64,000 bases of DNA from Hexactinellida sp. DTS-2022 (GCA_028753945.1 JAPNXP010000002.1:7006001-7070000); one strand, 5' to 3'; positions 34,226-48,417 are shown, counted from the stretch's first letter. Numbers and translations are program-made. The notes: generated from the sequence alone by a model not told the origin.

Positions 34226-37200
34226 TTTCTCCGTAGCTGGTGCCCTGGCCACACCTGTAGCAATTATGGGCTGAAATTTGGCATGTAGGTGCGGAATGAC
34301 CGTCTAATTTGCACCTGGGGTTACGATTTCCGTTCAAATTTTCTAAACACCTATTTAATCTAATTATACTTCATAACATTAAATAATAAATAGTGAGCTT
34401 CATAAAATTTATATATTTGGATAGAGAATTAAATTCTACACCTTTTCACAGTGCACGAATTTTCAAATTGGGCTTAGATTGTGCCACAATTGAGTTTCAA
34501 ATTTTCTCTGTTTACTCACACTTCATTTTCAGTAAACTGTTGAATCTATTCCATTGTTTCAACTTGTAATAATTATATTGATTTCTCTTGTTAAATCTTA
34601 ACTCTATTGTTTCAACTTGCGATAAATATATTGATTCAACTTATATATTCCAGCTGGCTTCTATTTAATTGTAGTATTACTAGACAATGGATTAAATTCA
34701 ATAATATAATATAAGGAATTTGTTTACTCAACTCAACCAACCGTGGATAACATTGCTAAAATAAATTACTACTAATATAATTTCTTATCAATACATAATG
34801 AATGAATGGCATTAAACTCAAGATGGTTTATGATAGAAACAAACTTCAAATTTATCTACCGTTCCTTGTGACTCCGACCAATTAACAAATGGTTCTTCAC
34901 ACCTTGGGCGTGGATGACTTGGCGAAAAAAATCAAAAATTGCAGCCTGCGCCGACAGCATGATCCTTTGGAGGCACTATCAATAAACCACCAACAAAATA
35001 TAGTGCCACCAAAGGAACATGCGTCGGCACAGGCTGCAATTTTGTTTTTACTGTACCGACTATACTATAGTATAGTGGCCCAGTATTAGAATCACTGCCT
35101 CTATTATTTACTGTGCCGACTATACTATAGTATAGTGGCCTATTATTGGAATCACTGCCTGTATTTTTTTTTTTTTACTGTGCCGACTATACTATAGTAT
35201 AGTGGCCCAGTATTGGAATAACTGCCTTTATTATTATTATTACTGTGCCGACTATACTATAGTATAGTGGCCCAGTATTGGAATCACTGCCTTTATTTTT
35301 ATTATTTTTATTTTTTCTCCGTAGACGGTGGCCCTGCCACACCTTTATACATTGAGGGCTTAAATTTGGCATGTAGGTGCGATGGGACCGTCTAATTTGC
35401 ACCTGGGGTTACGATTTTTGATTAACAAATTTTGGACACATTTTTAACACCTTTCAAAATTTGTCTGGTCCATAACTTGAAAATTGTTTTACTAAACCCC
35501 AAAATTTTATTTCACATTTGGAATCGCCATAAAATTCTGCGTCTGATGGGAGAAAAAATATTTCAATAAAGGGGTCAATTTCTGCCATAAATGGGGGTTG
35601 AAATTTCTTTGTTTACTCACACTTCAATTTCAGTAAAACTGTGAAATCTAATTCCATTGTTTCAACTTGTAATAATTATATTGATTTAACTTGTTAAATC
35701 CTACTCTAGTGATTCAACTTGCGATAATTATATTGATTTAACTTATAAATTCCAGCTGGCTTCTATTTATTGTAGTATTACTATACAATGGATTAAATAA
35801 AATATTATAATATAAGGAATTAGTTGACTTTACTCAACTCACCGTGGATAACATTGCTAAAATAAATAACTAATAATTTAATTTATTATCAATAAGTAAT
35901 GAATGGCATTAAACTAAAGATGGTTTATGATAGAACCGTTAACATTTTACATTCCACAACAACGACAGATAAAGTGATTATATTTATTTCGCGAGAATAT
36001 TCTTGCACAATTAATGTACTGACGTAATTTATTATAATTAATTCCTTTTGTATTTAACTTATAGACGGTTCCAATTGGATTATTGGGGTTATCGAAGTGC
36101 GCTGAATTCAAATATGATAGTGAAATTCGATTTAAATTAATAATAAGTGCAAATAATTGAACTTTATTTATTTTGCTGTACATAATAATGATGTTAAATT
36201 ATTAATTTATTAATTAAATATTTATACTAATTAGCTAAATTTCATTAATCTCAGAGATGATACAAGATAGAAACAAACTTTCAATTTATCAATTGGTCCT
36301 TATGCCACGTACCACCTATACAAGTGAGTCTTGACACCATGAGGTGATGATGACATCGTCAAAAAAATGTATTTTTACAATTTTGTGAATTCGATATTTA
36401 AAATGGGTTATTTGAAGTTGGGTGAAGACCCAACACTCAAATAAAAATGCTGAGTCATCAGCTATTATATTCTACTCAAACTTGAATATCTCTAAAATGA
36501 AGTGAACTAAATGGAAACTTCCGTCACTCTAAGGGTCGATGCCTTCTGTAACACCTTTTGATATATTTTAACACCTTCATAGTGATGATGACATGGCGAA
36601 AAAAAATCCAAAATTGCAGCTGTGCTGACAGCATGTTCCATTGGAGGCACTATCAATAAACCACCAACAAAATATAGTGCCACCAAAGGAATATGCGTCG
36701 GCACAGGCTGCAATTTTGGATTTTTTTTTACTGTGCCGACTATACTATAGTATATTTTCTCCGTAGCAGGTGCCCTGGCCACACCTATATACATAGAGGG
36801 CTGAAACTTGGCATGTAGGTTCGGAGTCGACGTCTAATTTGCACCTGGAGTTACGATTTTTGATTAACAACTTTTTCACACATCTTTAACACCTTTCAAA
36901 ATCTGTCTGGTCCATAACTCAAAATATGTTTTACTAAACCCGCAAATTCTATTTCACATTTGGATTCGCCATAAAATTCTGCGTCTGATGGGACAAAAAA
37001 GTTTCGCATAAAGGGTTTAATTTCTGCCATAAATGGGGGTTGAAATTTCTTTGTTTACTCACACTTCTATTTCAGTAAAAGTGTTGAATCTAATTCTATT
37101 GTTTCAACTTGTAATAAATATATTGATTAAACTTGTTAAATCCTACTCTATTGATTCAACTTGAGATAATTATATTGATTTAACTTAAAATTCCAGCTGG

Positions 37201-40200
37201 CTTCAATTTAATTGTAGTATTACTATACAATGGATTAAATAAAATATCATAATATAAGGAATTTGTTGACACAACTCAACCAACCGTGGATAACATTGCT
37301 TAAATAAATTACTAATAAAATATTTTATTATCAATACATAATGAATGAATGGCATTAAACTCTAGAATCTAGATGGTTCATGATAGAAACAAACTTCAAA
37401 TTTATCTACCGTTCCTTTATACTCGGACCGATTTAACAAATGGTTCTTCACACCTTGGGCGTTGATTACTTGGCGAAAAAAAAATCCAAAATTGCAGCCT
37501 GCGCTGACAGCATGTTCCTTTGGAGGCACTATTAATAAACAACCAACAAAATATAGTGCCACCAAAGGAACATGCGTCGGCCCAGGCTGCAATTTTGGAT
37601 TTTTTATTATTATTATTATTATTTTTATTTTTATTTCTCCGTAGCAGGTGCCCTGGCCACACCTGTATACATTGAGGGCTGAAAATTGGCATGTAGTTGC
37701 GGAGGGACCGTCTAATTTGCACCTGGGGTTACGATTTTTATAAGCAAATTTTGGACACATTTTTAACACCTTTCAAAATTTGTCTGGTCCATAACTAAAG
37801 AAATGTTTTACTAAACCCCCAATTTTTATTTCACATTTGGATTCACCATAGAATTCTGAGTCTGATGGGAGAAGAATATTTTCAAAAATATGTTTAATTT
37901 CTGCCATAAATGGGGTTTGAAATTTCTTTGTTTACTCACACTTTAATTCAGTAAAAGTGTTAAATCTAATTCTATTGTTTCAACTTGAAATAATTATATT
38001 GATTTAACTTGTTAAATCTTACTCTATTGTTTCAACTTGAGATAAATATATTGATTCAACTTATAAATTCCAGCTGGCTTCTATTTAATTGTAGCATTAC
38101 TATACAATGGATTAAATTAAATTAATTTATATAAGGAATTTGTTGACTTTACTCAACTCACCGTGGATAACATTGCTAAAATAAATAACTAATAATTTAA
38201 TTTATTATCAATAAGTAATGAATCAATGGCATTAAACTAAAGATGGTTTATGATAGAACCGTTAAGATTTTACATTCCACAACAACGACAGATTAAGTGA
38301 TTATATTTATTTAGGCGAGAATATTCTTGCACAATTAATGTACTGACGTAATTAATTATAATTAATTCCTTTTGTATTTAACTTATAGACGGTTCCAATT
38401 GGATTATTGGGGTTATCGAGAGCGCTGAATTCAAATATGATAGTGAAATTCAATTTAAATTAATTATAATTGAAAATAATTGAACTTTATTTATTTTGCT
38501 GTACATAATAATGGTGTTAAATTATTAATTCATTAATTAAATATTTATACTAATTAGGTAAATTTCATTAATCTCAGAGATGATACAAGATAGAAACAAA
38601 CTTTCAATTTATCAATTGGTCCTTATGCCACGTACCACCTATACAAGTGAGTCTTGACACCTTGAGGTGATGATGACATCGTCAAAAAATGTATTTTTAC
38701 AATTTTGTGAATTCGATATTTAAAATGGGTTATTTGAAGTTGGGTGAAGACCCAACACTCACATAAAAAATGCTGAGTCATCAGCTATTATATTCTACTG
38801 AAACTTGAATATCTCTCAAATGAAGTGAGCTAAAACGAAACTTCCAAACCACTAAGGGTCGTTGCCTTTTGAATCACTTTTCTGAAATAGTTTAACACCT
38901 TCATAGTGATGATGACATGGCGAAAAAAAATCCAAAATTGCAGCCTGTGCCGACAGCATGTTCCATTGGAGGCACTATCAATAAACCACCACCAAAATAT
39001 AGTGCCACCAAAGGAACATGCATCGGCACAGCTGCAATTTTGGATTTTTCTTTCTCCGTAGACGGTGCCCTGGCCAGAGCTTTATAGTTGATGGGCTTAA
39101 ACTTTGCATGTAGGTGCGTTGGGACCGTCTAATTTGCACCTGGGGTAACGATATTTGATTAATAAATTTTTGACACTTCTTTAACACCTTTCAAATTTTG
39201 TCTGGTCCATAACTCAAAAATTATTTTACTAAACCCCCAAATTTTATTTCATATTTGGATTCACCATAAAATTCTGCGTCTGATGGGTGAAGAAAATTTT
39301 CAATAAATGGTTTAATTTCTGCCATAAATGGGGGTTGAAATTTCTTTGTTTACTCACACTTCAATTTCAGTAAAAGTGTTAAATCTAATTCCATTGTTTC
39401 AACTTGTAATAATTATATTGATTTAACTTGTTAAATCCTACTCTAGTGATTCAACTTGCGATAATTATATTGATTCAACTTATATATTCCAGCTGGCTTC
39501 TATTTAATTGTAGCATTACTATACAATGGATTAAATTAAATTAATTTATATAAGGAATTTGTTGACTTTACTCAACTCACCGTGGATAACATTGCTAAAA
39601 TAAATAACTAATAATTTAATTTATTATCAATAAGTAATAAATGAATGGCATTAAACTAAAATGGTTTATGATAGAACCGTTAAGATTTTACATTCCACAA
39701 CAACGACAGATTAAGTGATTATATTTATTTCGGCGAGAATATTCTTTTTGCACAATTAATGTACTGACGTAATTTATCATAATTAATTCCTTTTGTATTT
39801 GACTTATAGACGGTTCCAATTGGATTATTGGGGTTATCGAGAGCGCTGAATTTAAATTTGATAGTGAAATTCGATTTAAATTAATAATAAGTGCAAATAA
39901 TTGAACTTTATTTATTTTGCTGTACATAATAATGGTGTTAAATAATTAATTTATTAATTAAATATTTATATTAATTAGCTAAATTTCATTAATCTCAGAG
40001 ATGATACAAGATAGAAACAAACTTTCAATTTATCAATTGGTCCTTATGCCAGGTACCACCTATACAAGTGGGTCTTGACACCTTGAGGTGATGATGACAT
40101 CGTCAAAAAAATGTATTTTTAGAATTTTCTGAATTAAATAATTCGCATGGGTTGGTTGGAGTTGGGTGAATACCCAACACGCACTTTAAAAATGCTGAGT

Positions 40201-40268
40201 CATCACAGATTATATTCTACTGAAACTTGAATATCTCTCAAATGAAGTGAGCTAAATGGAAACTTCCA

Positions 40269-40459
40269 CTAGAAAGAAAATTGTCTTTTAATATCAGATA
40301 AATGGACATTTTTGCCTAGGCAAAAGCCGGCGTTTCCCTAAGACACTTTTTGCCGAGTAAAGACACTTTTGCCTAATACTCCATAAAAGACACTTATATG
40401 GAGTATTTCCTATTATAAAGAATTGTCTTTAAAATTGAGATATACAGACAAATTTTGCA
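40269..40459. mobile_element. ~190-base insertion in one array unit
   Basis: Sister units read CTTCC directly followed by the CACTCTAAGGGTCG block. Here ~190 bases intervene, with AGAAAATTGTCTTTTA at the left and AAAGAATTGTCTTTAAAAT at the right. Inside are CCTAGG and AGACACTTTT repeats. It is a probable small insertion of unknown class. Confidence 0.5.
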
Positions 40460-42158
40460 CCACTCTAAGGGTCGTTGCCTACTGAAACACCTTTCTGTAA
40501 TATTTTAACACCTTCATAGTGATGATGACTAGGCGAAAAAAAATCCAAAATTGCAGCTTGTGCCGACAGCATGTTCCTTTGGAGGCACTATCAATAAACC
40601 ACCACCAAAATATATTGCAACCTAAGGAACATGCGTCGGCCCAGGCTGCAATTTTGGATTTTTTATTATTATTATTTTTTTATTTATTTTTATTTCCCCG
40701 TAGCAGGTGCCCTGGCCACACCTGTATACATTGAGGGCTGAAAATTGGCATGTAGTTGCGGAGGTACCGTCTAATTTGCACCTTTGGTTACGAATTTTTA
40801 TTAAGAAATTTTTGACACATCTTTAACACCTTTCAAAATTTGTCTGGTCAATAACTCAAAATATGTTTTAATAATCCCAAAATTTTATTTCATATTTAGA
40901 TTCATCTTAAAATTCTGCGTCTGATGGGTGAAGAAAATTTGTTAAAATTGGTTTAATTTCTACCATTAATGGGGGTTGAAATTTCTTTGTTTACTCACAC
41001 TTCAATTTCAATAAAACTGTGAAATCTAATTCCATTGTTTCAACTTGTAATAATTATATTGATTTAATTTGTTAAATCCTACTCTAGTGATTCAACTTGC
41101 GATAATTATATTGATTTAGCTTATAAATTCCAGCTGGCTTCTATTTAATTCTAGTATTACTATACAATGGATTAAATTATATAATATAATACAAGGAATT
41201 TGTTGACTCAACTCAACCAACCATGGATAACATTGCTAAAATAAATAACTATTAATATAACTTATTATCAATATATAATGAATGAACCGCAGTAAACTAA
41301 AGATGGTTTACGGTAGAAACAAACTTCAAATTTATCTACCATTCCTTGTGACTCGGACCAATTAACAAATGGTTTTTGACACCTTGAGGCGTTGATGACT
41401 GGGCGAAAAAAAATCCAAAATTGCAGACTGTGCCGACAGCATGTTCCTTTGGAGGCACTATCAATAAACAAACAACAAAATATAGTGCCACCAAAGGAAC
41501 ATGCGTCGGCACAGTCTGCAATTTTGGATTTTATTATTATTATTATTATTATTTTTTTCTCCGTAGACGGTGCCCTGGCCTGAGCTTTATAGTTGATGGG
41601 CTGAAACTTGGCATGTAGGTGCGATGGGACCGTCTAATTTGCACCTGGGGTTACGATTTTTTTTAACAAATTTTTGACACATCTTTAACTCCTTTCAAAA
41701 TTTGTCTGGTCCATAACACAAAATATGTTTTACTAAACCCCCAAATTTTATTTCACATTTGGATTCACAGTAAAGTTCTGCGTCTGATGGGAGAAGAAAT
41801 CTTTCAATAAGGGGTTTAATTTCTGCCACAAATGGGGGCTTAAATTTCTTTGTTTACTCACACTTCAATATCAGTAAAACTGTGAAATCTATTTCCATTG
41901 TTTCAACTTGTAATAATTATATTGATTTAACTTGTTAAATCTTACTCTATTGTTTCAACTTGAGATAAATATATTGATTCAACTTATAAATTCCAGCTGG
42001 CTTCTATTTAATTGTAGCATTACTATACAATGGATTAAATTAAATTAATTTATATAAGGAATTTGTTGACTTTACTCAACTCACCGTGGATAACATTGCT
42101 AAAATAAATAACTAATAATTTAATTTATTATCAATAAGTAATGAATGAATGGCATTAA

Positions 42159-43415
42159 GGATGCTTCGGTTGAAATTTTAGGTTTTTTATGACAAAATTG
42201 AAATGCGAGTTTACACTGTGAAATGAAGCTAATGTATCATAAAATTATGTGAGAAGTGAAATTAATTGAAAAAATATTCTGCAAAGTCTTCAAAACGTAC
42301 ATTTGGTGACGTCATTATTGATGATGTAGCTTTTTTATTTTCTCAATTGACATTCCTTGGTTATATATGTACTATATTGTGCACTTATATACATTATGTA
42401 TATAAACTAACATTAATATGCACAAATATCTCAGTGATTAGCATATATTGCCAAAACCAGTTGATAATGGGATAGAAATTCTGATTTGCATATTTTGTTA
42501 TATTATTTTATGCATCATCAACAGATTAATTGACTTTATTATATAATTCAACTCAATTGTCATATATATTAGTATATTCATACTGTATCCCAACTAGTGT
42601 AGACATATTATGCATATTAGAGCATTAATAACTACGTCAGCCATGATTTAATCGCTGATAATGATGTCCCAAAAGAAAACGGACTCCATTAATATGACAG
42701 AAACTTGCATATAATTCGATTTAATCAAGTCGTTTGTTTACTATGATGTTCCAATACATATTAGTATATAGTATGAAAATTATCTAGTATATTGTAACTA
42801 AATCCAGTGGTAATACGGACAAATTTAATGACACATATGCATTTCACATTCAAAAAACTTCAGCCTTCAATTACTCAATTATAGTTTTTTTGACATATCC
42901 CGAATTTTATCTAATAAACTTAACAAGGGATTGCTTTCAAAAATTCAGATATAGTTCTTAATAGTATAAATCATTTTGCAAGCTCATTGAAGCAAACTAA
43001 CGATTAGTGTCTGAGTTGAGACCAAGCAACGAGCAAAAATACCACTTTCTGGCCGCTTTTTTGACGAATTTTAGGAGTCGTATGTTAAGAACTGGTTAAA
43101 CTTGGGATAGGCGTATGGTGAGCTAAGCAAATGTTGTGCTAATAGTACTGATCAATAATACAAATTTTTGGAGCGATATCGAATATACTTTCTAAGATTT
43201 AATTCAGTGAAATCTAGTTAAACAGTATTACCCCTATGGGGAGGCATTTCCTAAAGAATTTAATGCCACTTGAAAAATAGTTTGAACTTAGATATGCTGT
43301 ATACATTTTAAGCTTAGTTATGCAATTACAGAGCAGATTGGAGAATTACACATCAATATCTACAGAGACGCAAAAACCACCCATACCGCTAATACATTTT
43401 TCACCCTAAGCATCC
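42159..43415. mobile_element. TTAA-target DNA element (1.26 kb) inside an array unit
   Basis: The ends read GGATGCTTCGGTTGAAA and, inverted, GGATGCTTAGGGTGAAA. TTAA is duplicated at both sides (42155-42158, 43416-43419). Sister units show the empty site, reading GGCATTAAACTAAAGATGG. The interior has no transposase. It is related to the older copy at 10447-12386. Confidence 0.8.
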
Positions 43416-44188
43416 TTAAACTAAAGATGGTTTATGATAGAACCGTTAAGATTTTACATTCCACAACAACGACAGATTAAGTGATTATATTTATTTAGGC
43501 GAGAATATTCTTGCACAATTAATGTACTGACGTAATTAATTATAATTAATTCCTTTTGTATTTAACTTATAGACGGTTCCAATTGGATTATTGGGGTTAT
43601 CGAGAGCGCTGAATTCAAATATGATAGTGAAATTCAATTTAAATTAATTATAATTGAAAATAATTGAACTTTATTTATTTTGCTGTACATAAAAATGGTG
43701 TTAAATTATTAATTAATTAATTGAATATTTATACTAATTAGGTAAATTTCATTAATCTCAGAGATGATACAAGATAGAAACAAACTTTCAATTTATCAAT
43801 TGGTCCTTATGCCACGTACCACCTATACAAGTGAGTCTTGACACCTTGAGGTGATGATGACATCGTCAAAAAAATGTATTTTTGCAATTTTGTGAATTCG
43901 ATATTTAAAATGGGTTATTTGAAGTTGGGTGAAGACCCAACACTCACATAAAAAATGCTGAGTCATCAGCTATTATATTCTACTCAAACTTGAATATCTC
44001 TAAAATGAAATGAACTAAATGGAAACTTCCGCCACTCTAAGGGTCGATGCCTTCTGTAACACCTTTTGATATATTTTAACACCTTCATAGTGATGATGAC
44101 ATGGCGAAAAAAAATCCAAAATTGCAGCTGTGCTGACAGCATGTCCCATTGGAGGCACTATCAATAAACCACCACCAAAATATAGTGC

Positions 44189-44410
44189 TGTTTCATGATA
44201 TAGTGACCCACGTGATATACTGACCCGCACCATGGATTTTCATGATATAGTGACCCGCGTGATATACTGACCCGCACCATGGATTATTTACATCCATATA
44301 CTGAGCCGCTTACTATACTAATCTACATAGTGCAATATACATACGTACGTATTCTAATATAGTAACTGACCCGTTTACTAATCTACATAGTGCAATATAA
44401 GTATGTATTC
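44189..44410. repeat. Left TIR of Ginger1 with 47-base tandem duplication
   Basis: The outer 47 bases occur twice (units starting 44191 and 44238; one base differs, ACCCACGTG against ACCCGCGTG). They are followed by the part shared with the right TIR (TGAGCCGCTTACTATACTAA, CATAGTGCAATATAC). Within the shared part ATCTACATAGTGCAATATA occurs twice, a sub-terminal direct repeat. Confidence 0.85.
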
Positions 44411-44513
44411 ATATCCGTGATATTCACTAATCTACCTAATCCAATCCGAAATTTCGTTTTATTTTCTGTTTCACCCTAAATTCTCAATAATAATATAATA
44501 AGGGTTGGGTAGT

Positions 44514-47500
44514 TCAATCATCAACAATAATAGATTCAATCGAATCCAAAGAATTAAAAGAGACATAGGGACATTTCATCAGCCGTATGACTGGTTCAAA
44601 ATGTTTATTGTAATTAGTTATATACATACACACTGTTTCTGGATAATTGCTGCCGCAGTATCGTAACCATTGGATTCTTTCCAAGTTTTTCTTAGGGCAG
44701 GATGTCTGTGTTGCGACAAATATATGCGTGTCGAGGATTCTCGAGATAGCGATTAACTCTACGTCGCTTGCCCATATGCCATCTTCTGTCATTGCTGACT
44801 GTTTAAGATATGTCAAAGGGGAAGTGTCCTTGAAGAATTTAGTTCTGAGATACTCTTGGATAAACTCTCTCCCTTCAGTAACGATATATCGACAAATTTC
44901 AGCCCGTAACTGTTTGTGGTAGTTTTGCGATCCAGAAATAATTTGGGAAAAGCAACGGAAAAAACAATTCCCATCTTTCTCGATTTGAGTACATTGCCAC
45001 GGGATATAATGTGAGAGTAGTAATCCCGTCAGTGCCCTGTGTTGATCCATCTCTCCGAAAAACTCCACTTTCATCTTTTTGCATATTTCTTGCTGCCAAA
45101 GCGAGGTGATTGGTTGGTAACAAGGCTTGTAATCTACCGGTTGTACTCCTGATATTGTATAAGTGGCAACAGATGGTTGGGTATTGAAATACTTGCTTTC
45201 AAGATGATCACAGATCTATATAGTGCAGACTGGTTAAACATGTAATCAAAAATCACTAATTATTATTGTAAACTTACTACTGGGTAAAGAACTCGGTGAG
45301 CGTATTCAATACACTTTGCGTTGGGTGATATCTCACCATAGGCCTCTTGTGACCATTTGAGAAATAAGTCAACCATCTCTTCTCTCTATAAATTAACAGA
45401 TAAATTCATAATGTGCAGATTAATTAGCGGAACAAATTGCAATGTTCGAGTATTATATACCATTGTAAAGGCGTCGACATCTCTAAGGAAAGAGAACAGC
45501 ATAGTGTATGTTGGGCACATTAGCCTTTTCTTAGAGTCCATTAGTTCTCTGTGTAATGGAGAGAATGGGGTAACGTCTTATGGGTATTTGGAATTACACG
45601 AAATACTATACTCTATGATTTGGAATCTCTTCAAGTAGGTATCTCTTTACTATTATCACATGACTACGTACATTTTGTATGCTATCTTGTATGTTATCAC
45701 AAATTTAGGTTACAATGATCAATCATTTGAATCCTGGGAGAATTCTATTAAATTGAAAGCATGTTAATATCTGCATATAATTAAATACACCATTTCGTAA
45801 ATATAATATTTACCTTGTGTCGTTTCAGAAAAGAATTTTCTTGACTGTCATCGTTTTGCCTTTTTGAAGTTTTTTTGGGAAAAATCGGTAAGTTTAGTGA
45901 TGAGGTTGTCGAAGAATGAGATGTCTAAGTTGAATAAGGCCACATTATATTAAAACCCAACTCCATAAATTCTGAGAGATTATTATAGGAATAAGACAAG
46001 CGGATCGAATATTTTAGATTAAATTTCTTTACCTGTACTATATCACGAGAATTGTACTTTTTAGCCAAATGCAGTGGAAATTTCTTTGGACGCTTTATAT
46101 TAGTAACTACAGCATGACTTTTCGTAACTTTTTCTGCTTTAAAAGGACCCAAATATTTTTTCTGAGTTGCAGTCCCAGGTATTTTCTTGTCCTTAGATAC
46201 GTTCCTTGCCAAAAATAAATCTCCCACTTGGATCTCGGATCTAAAGTAAAATTGATCTAAAGATTAATGTGCAAATCGTAACTAAATAAACTCTTTCTAA
46301 GGCAAAATTGATAATAATATATTTACAGATTTTTACCTGTTATCTTTCACCTTTTTGTCAAAAATTCTTTTTTGCTTCGTTTGCTCGATTTTAATATTAA
46401 TTCGTGCCTCTATTTGGTTTTGAGTGCGAATATTTTGCAAATCATTAAGATTTTCATCTATTGAATCTAATGGACCACTGAATTCGTCATGATATTCAGT
46501 CAGAGCCTCTTCGTCTGATAGGTTCTCTTGATATTCTTCCGAATCATCTTGCATGCTGGCATTATTACACAATTTTATCAAGTGTGCCGGGTTGCATTTT
46601 CGCCCAAACATTAGTTCAAACGCTGAGAATTTAGTGGACCTTTTTATTTTTGTGTTTGCAGCAAATACTGCAATAGGCAACTTCGTCGGCGAGGAACCAT
46701 CAGAATCCAACTTCAATTTCTCAATCTTTCTAATTAAATTAATAAAGATTAATCAAAAATGGGCGTTGTATATACTACTAGTAGATAGATAGATTAATTA
46801 ATTAAAGGAATACTTAATAATTAATTACTGAGTGCTTACGTTTTCAGAATTTTATTGTGTGACTCTACCAAGCCATTACTTTGTGGATGGTATGCTGTTG
46901 TGCTCCTGTTATCAACGTCAAGAGTGCGATGAAATTCTTTGAATTCCTAATTTATAATATAAACTTATTTTTATTCGTTATAAATTTAGCTTGTTACATT
47001 CAATTATGCAATTATCATTGCACACCAACCATTACGTAAAGTTACATCATTTAAGATGCCGCAAGCAATTGTTTAGTTTCCGTAAATAATTGTATTTGCA
47101 ACATAAATATGGTGTTGTGTGAAACCTCAATAAATGTAGCTATCATTGCTAAGCCTCTAAATCATTGTTTTAAATCGCGCTACATTGAATAAACTCTTCG
47201 TCATCGACAACTTCAAACTTAATTAAAACGCTTATTTGTTACGATGAACTACTGAGCTCTACCTTTTACAAATTAACACCGTTAAAATTAAACCAAATAA
47301 CCTCAACAAACCTTGCTTGTAAATTCTTTCCCTTGATCATGCTGAATAGAGGATGGTACGCCAAATGTAAGATATATTGCGCGTAATTCTGCCACGACTT
47401 CTGCTGATGTTTTGGTCTTTAGTGGGCGCGCTATAACGAATTTGGATAGGTAGCATACAACAACCAGGATATGCAAATATCCAAATTCATTTGTTGGCAT

Positions 47501-48159
47501 ATTATTGACAAGATCGATCCCGATATGTTGCCATGGGCCCTCTGGTGGAACTATTGGTTGGAGTTCGCGTTGTGGTTGAGGAGGTCTTTTCGCAGTTATC
47601 TGGCAACCGTGACAAGACTTTACCTAAACATGGGAAATATTAAATTATTCTGGATTGTTGAGCTGTTGAGCTTATTGGGGCCAATTACAATTTTTTATTA
47701 CAAAAACACAAAGAAAATATATATACTCACATAATTCTTTATATCTTCTGTCATACCGGAACAATAATATTTCTCGCGTATTGAGCACATCATTGAATTT
47801 ACTCCGGGATGATCGGAATGATACAAATTCAAGATTTCCGGAATTTCTGACTTTAAAGGATACTTGAATTGTTCAAAATTTCCCGAACGATTTTGAATGT
47901 CCTAAAATTCTAGTTATCTTTATGCCATTTTAGATATTAAAATTTGGGTTTCATTGCTTACCTTGAAGAGCGTTTTTCCTTCAAATACACGAAATGAAGA
48001 GGCTTTTCGTCGATAGTTTTTCTTTGCATATCTACTTGCCTGTGGAGATAGATTCTGAAACTCCGCTGGGAATTCTCCAGACAGTAGAAACACAATCAAG
48101 TTTTGATGAATATTAGGATCCATTAGATGAGTATTATTATTAGAAAACTGTACGTTCAC
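44514..48159 (-). CDS. Ginger1 transposase with OTU protease domain, ten exons
   Basis: Exons on the minus strand: 48159-47962, 47901-47731, 47623-47312, 46946-46840, 46729-46337, 46240-46033, 45924-45814, 45529-45461, 45385-45278, 45215-44514. All have GT/AG borders and matching phases and total 2379 bases (792 residues). The H2C2 zinc finger spans exons 2-3 (His 94 and 97, Cys 127 and 130). The integrase core has Asp 160 (GIDLVNN), Asp 219 (QHDQGKEF) and Glu 255 (GLVESHN), an exact DD35E spacing. Exon 6 has the GPY/F motif as YLGPFKAEKV. The last ~186 residues are an OTU-type cysteine protease with DGNCFFR (nucleophile about Cys 643) and a distal NKHFEP His (about 764), which would cleave ubiquitin-like chains. 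No stop or frameshift was found. The start could also be the internal Met at MDPNIHQ. The exon 8 acceptor was chosen by phase and is the weakest. Confidence 0.88.
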
Positions 48160-48240
48160 TTATAGTAGAGCAGTAAGATTTGCTATACGAAATATATCAC
48201 GGAAGTGAATACGTATATATTCAGAATGTGGTCAGTATAT

Positions 48241-48417
48241 CAGAATACATACGTATATTGCACTATGTAGATTAGTAAACGGGTCAGTTACTATATTAGA
48301 ATACGTACGTATGTATATTGCACTATGTAGATTAGTATAGTAAGCGGCTCAGTATATGGATGTAAATAATCCATGGTGCGGGTCAGTATATCACGCGGGT
48401 CACTATATCATGAAACA
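48241..48417. repeat. Right TIR of Ginger1
   Basis: Inverse of the left TIR without the 47-base duplication. Identity over about 175 bases is near complete, which points to a recent insertion. Confidence 0.85.

Larger units (their letters stand above)
44189..48417 (-). mobile_element. Ginger1 DNA transposon, apparently complete (4229 bases)
   Basis: Termini are TGTTTCATGATATAGTG and its inverse (TG...CA ends, as in Gypsy LTRs). The TIRs are about 175 bases, with an extra 47-base duplication at the left end. The 4-base target duplication is GTGC (44185-44188, 48418-48421), confirmed by sister array units where ATAGTGCCACC is uninterrupted. It encodes an integrase-like transposase with an OTU domain. 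Ginger1 elements are defined by long TIRs, a 4-base TSD and a Gypsy-type integrase with an added OTU or Ulp1 protease; all these are seen here. It inserted next to the loop of a hairpin repeat. Confidence 0.92.

Noticed and set aside
36507..37769. Recurring small frames (PLVALYF, PPKEHAV words) in the array
   Set aside because: They come from translating the hairpin and its flank. They are not conserved as whole frames between units and are broken differently in each.
44647..45638. Plus-strand frames opposite the Ginger1 gene
   Set aside because: They are complements of the OTU exon and neighbouring introns; the minus-strand gene explains the openness.
44189..48417. LTR retrotransposon reading of the integrase gene
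   Set aside because: There is no reverse transcriptase, protease or gag. The ends are inverted, not direct, repeats, and the gene is split by introns with an OTU tail, all as in Ginger1.
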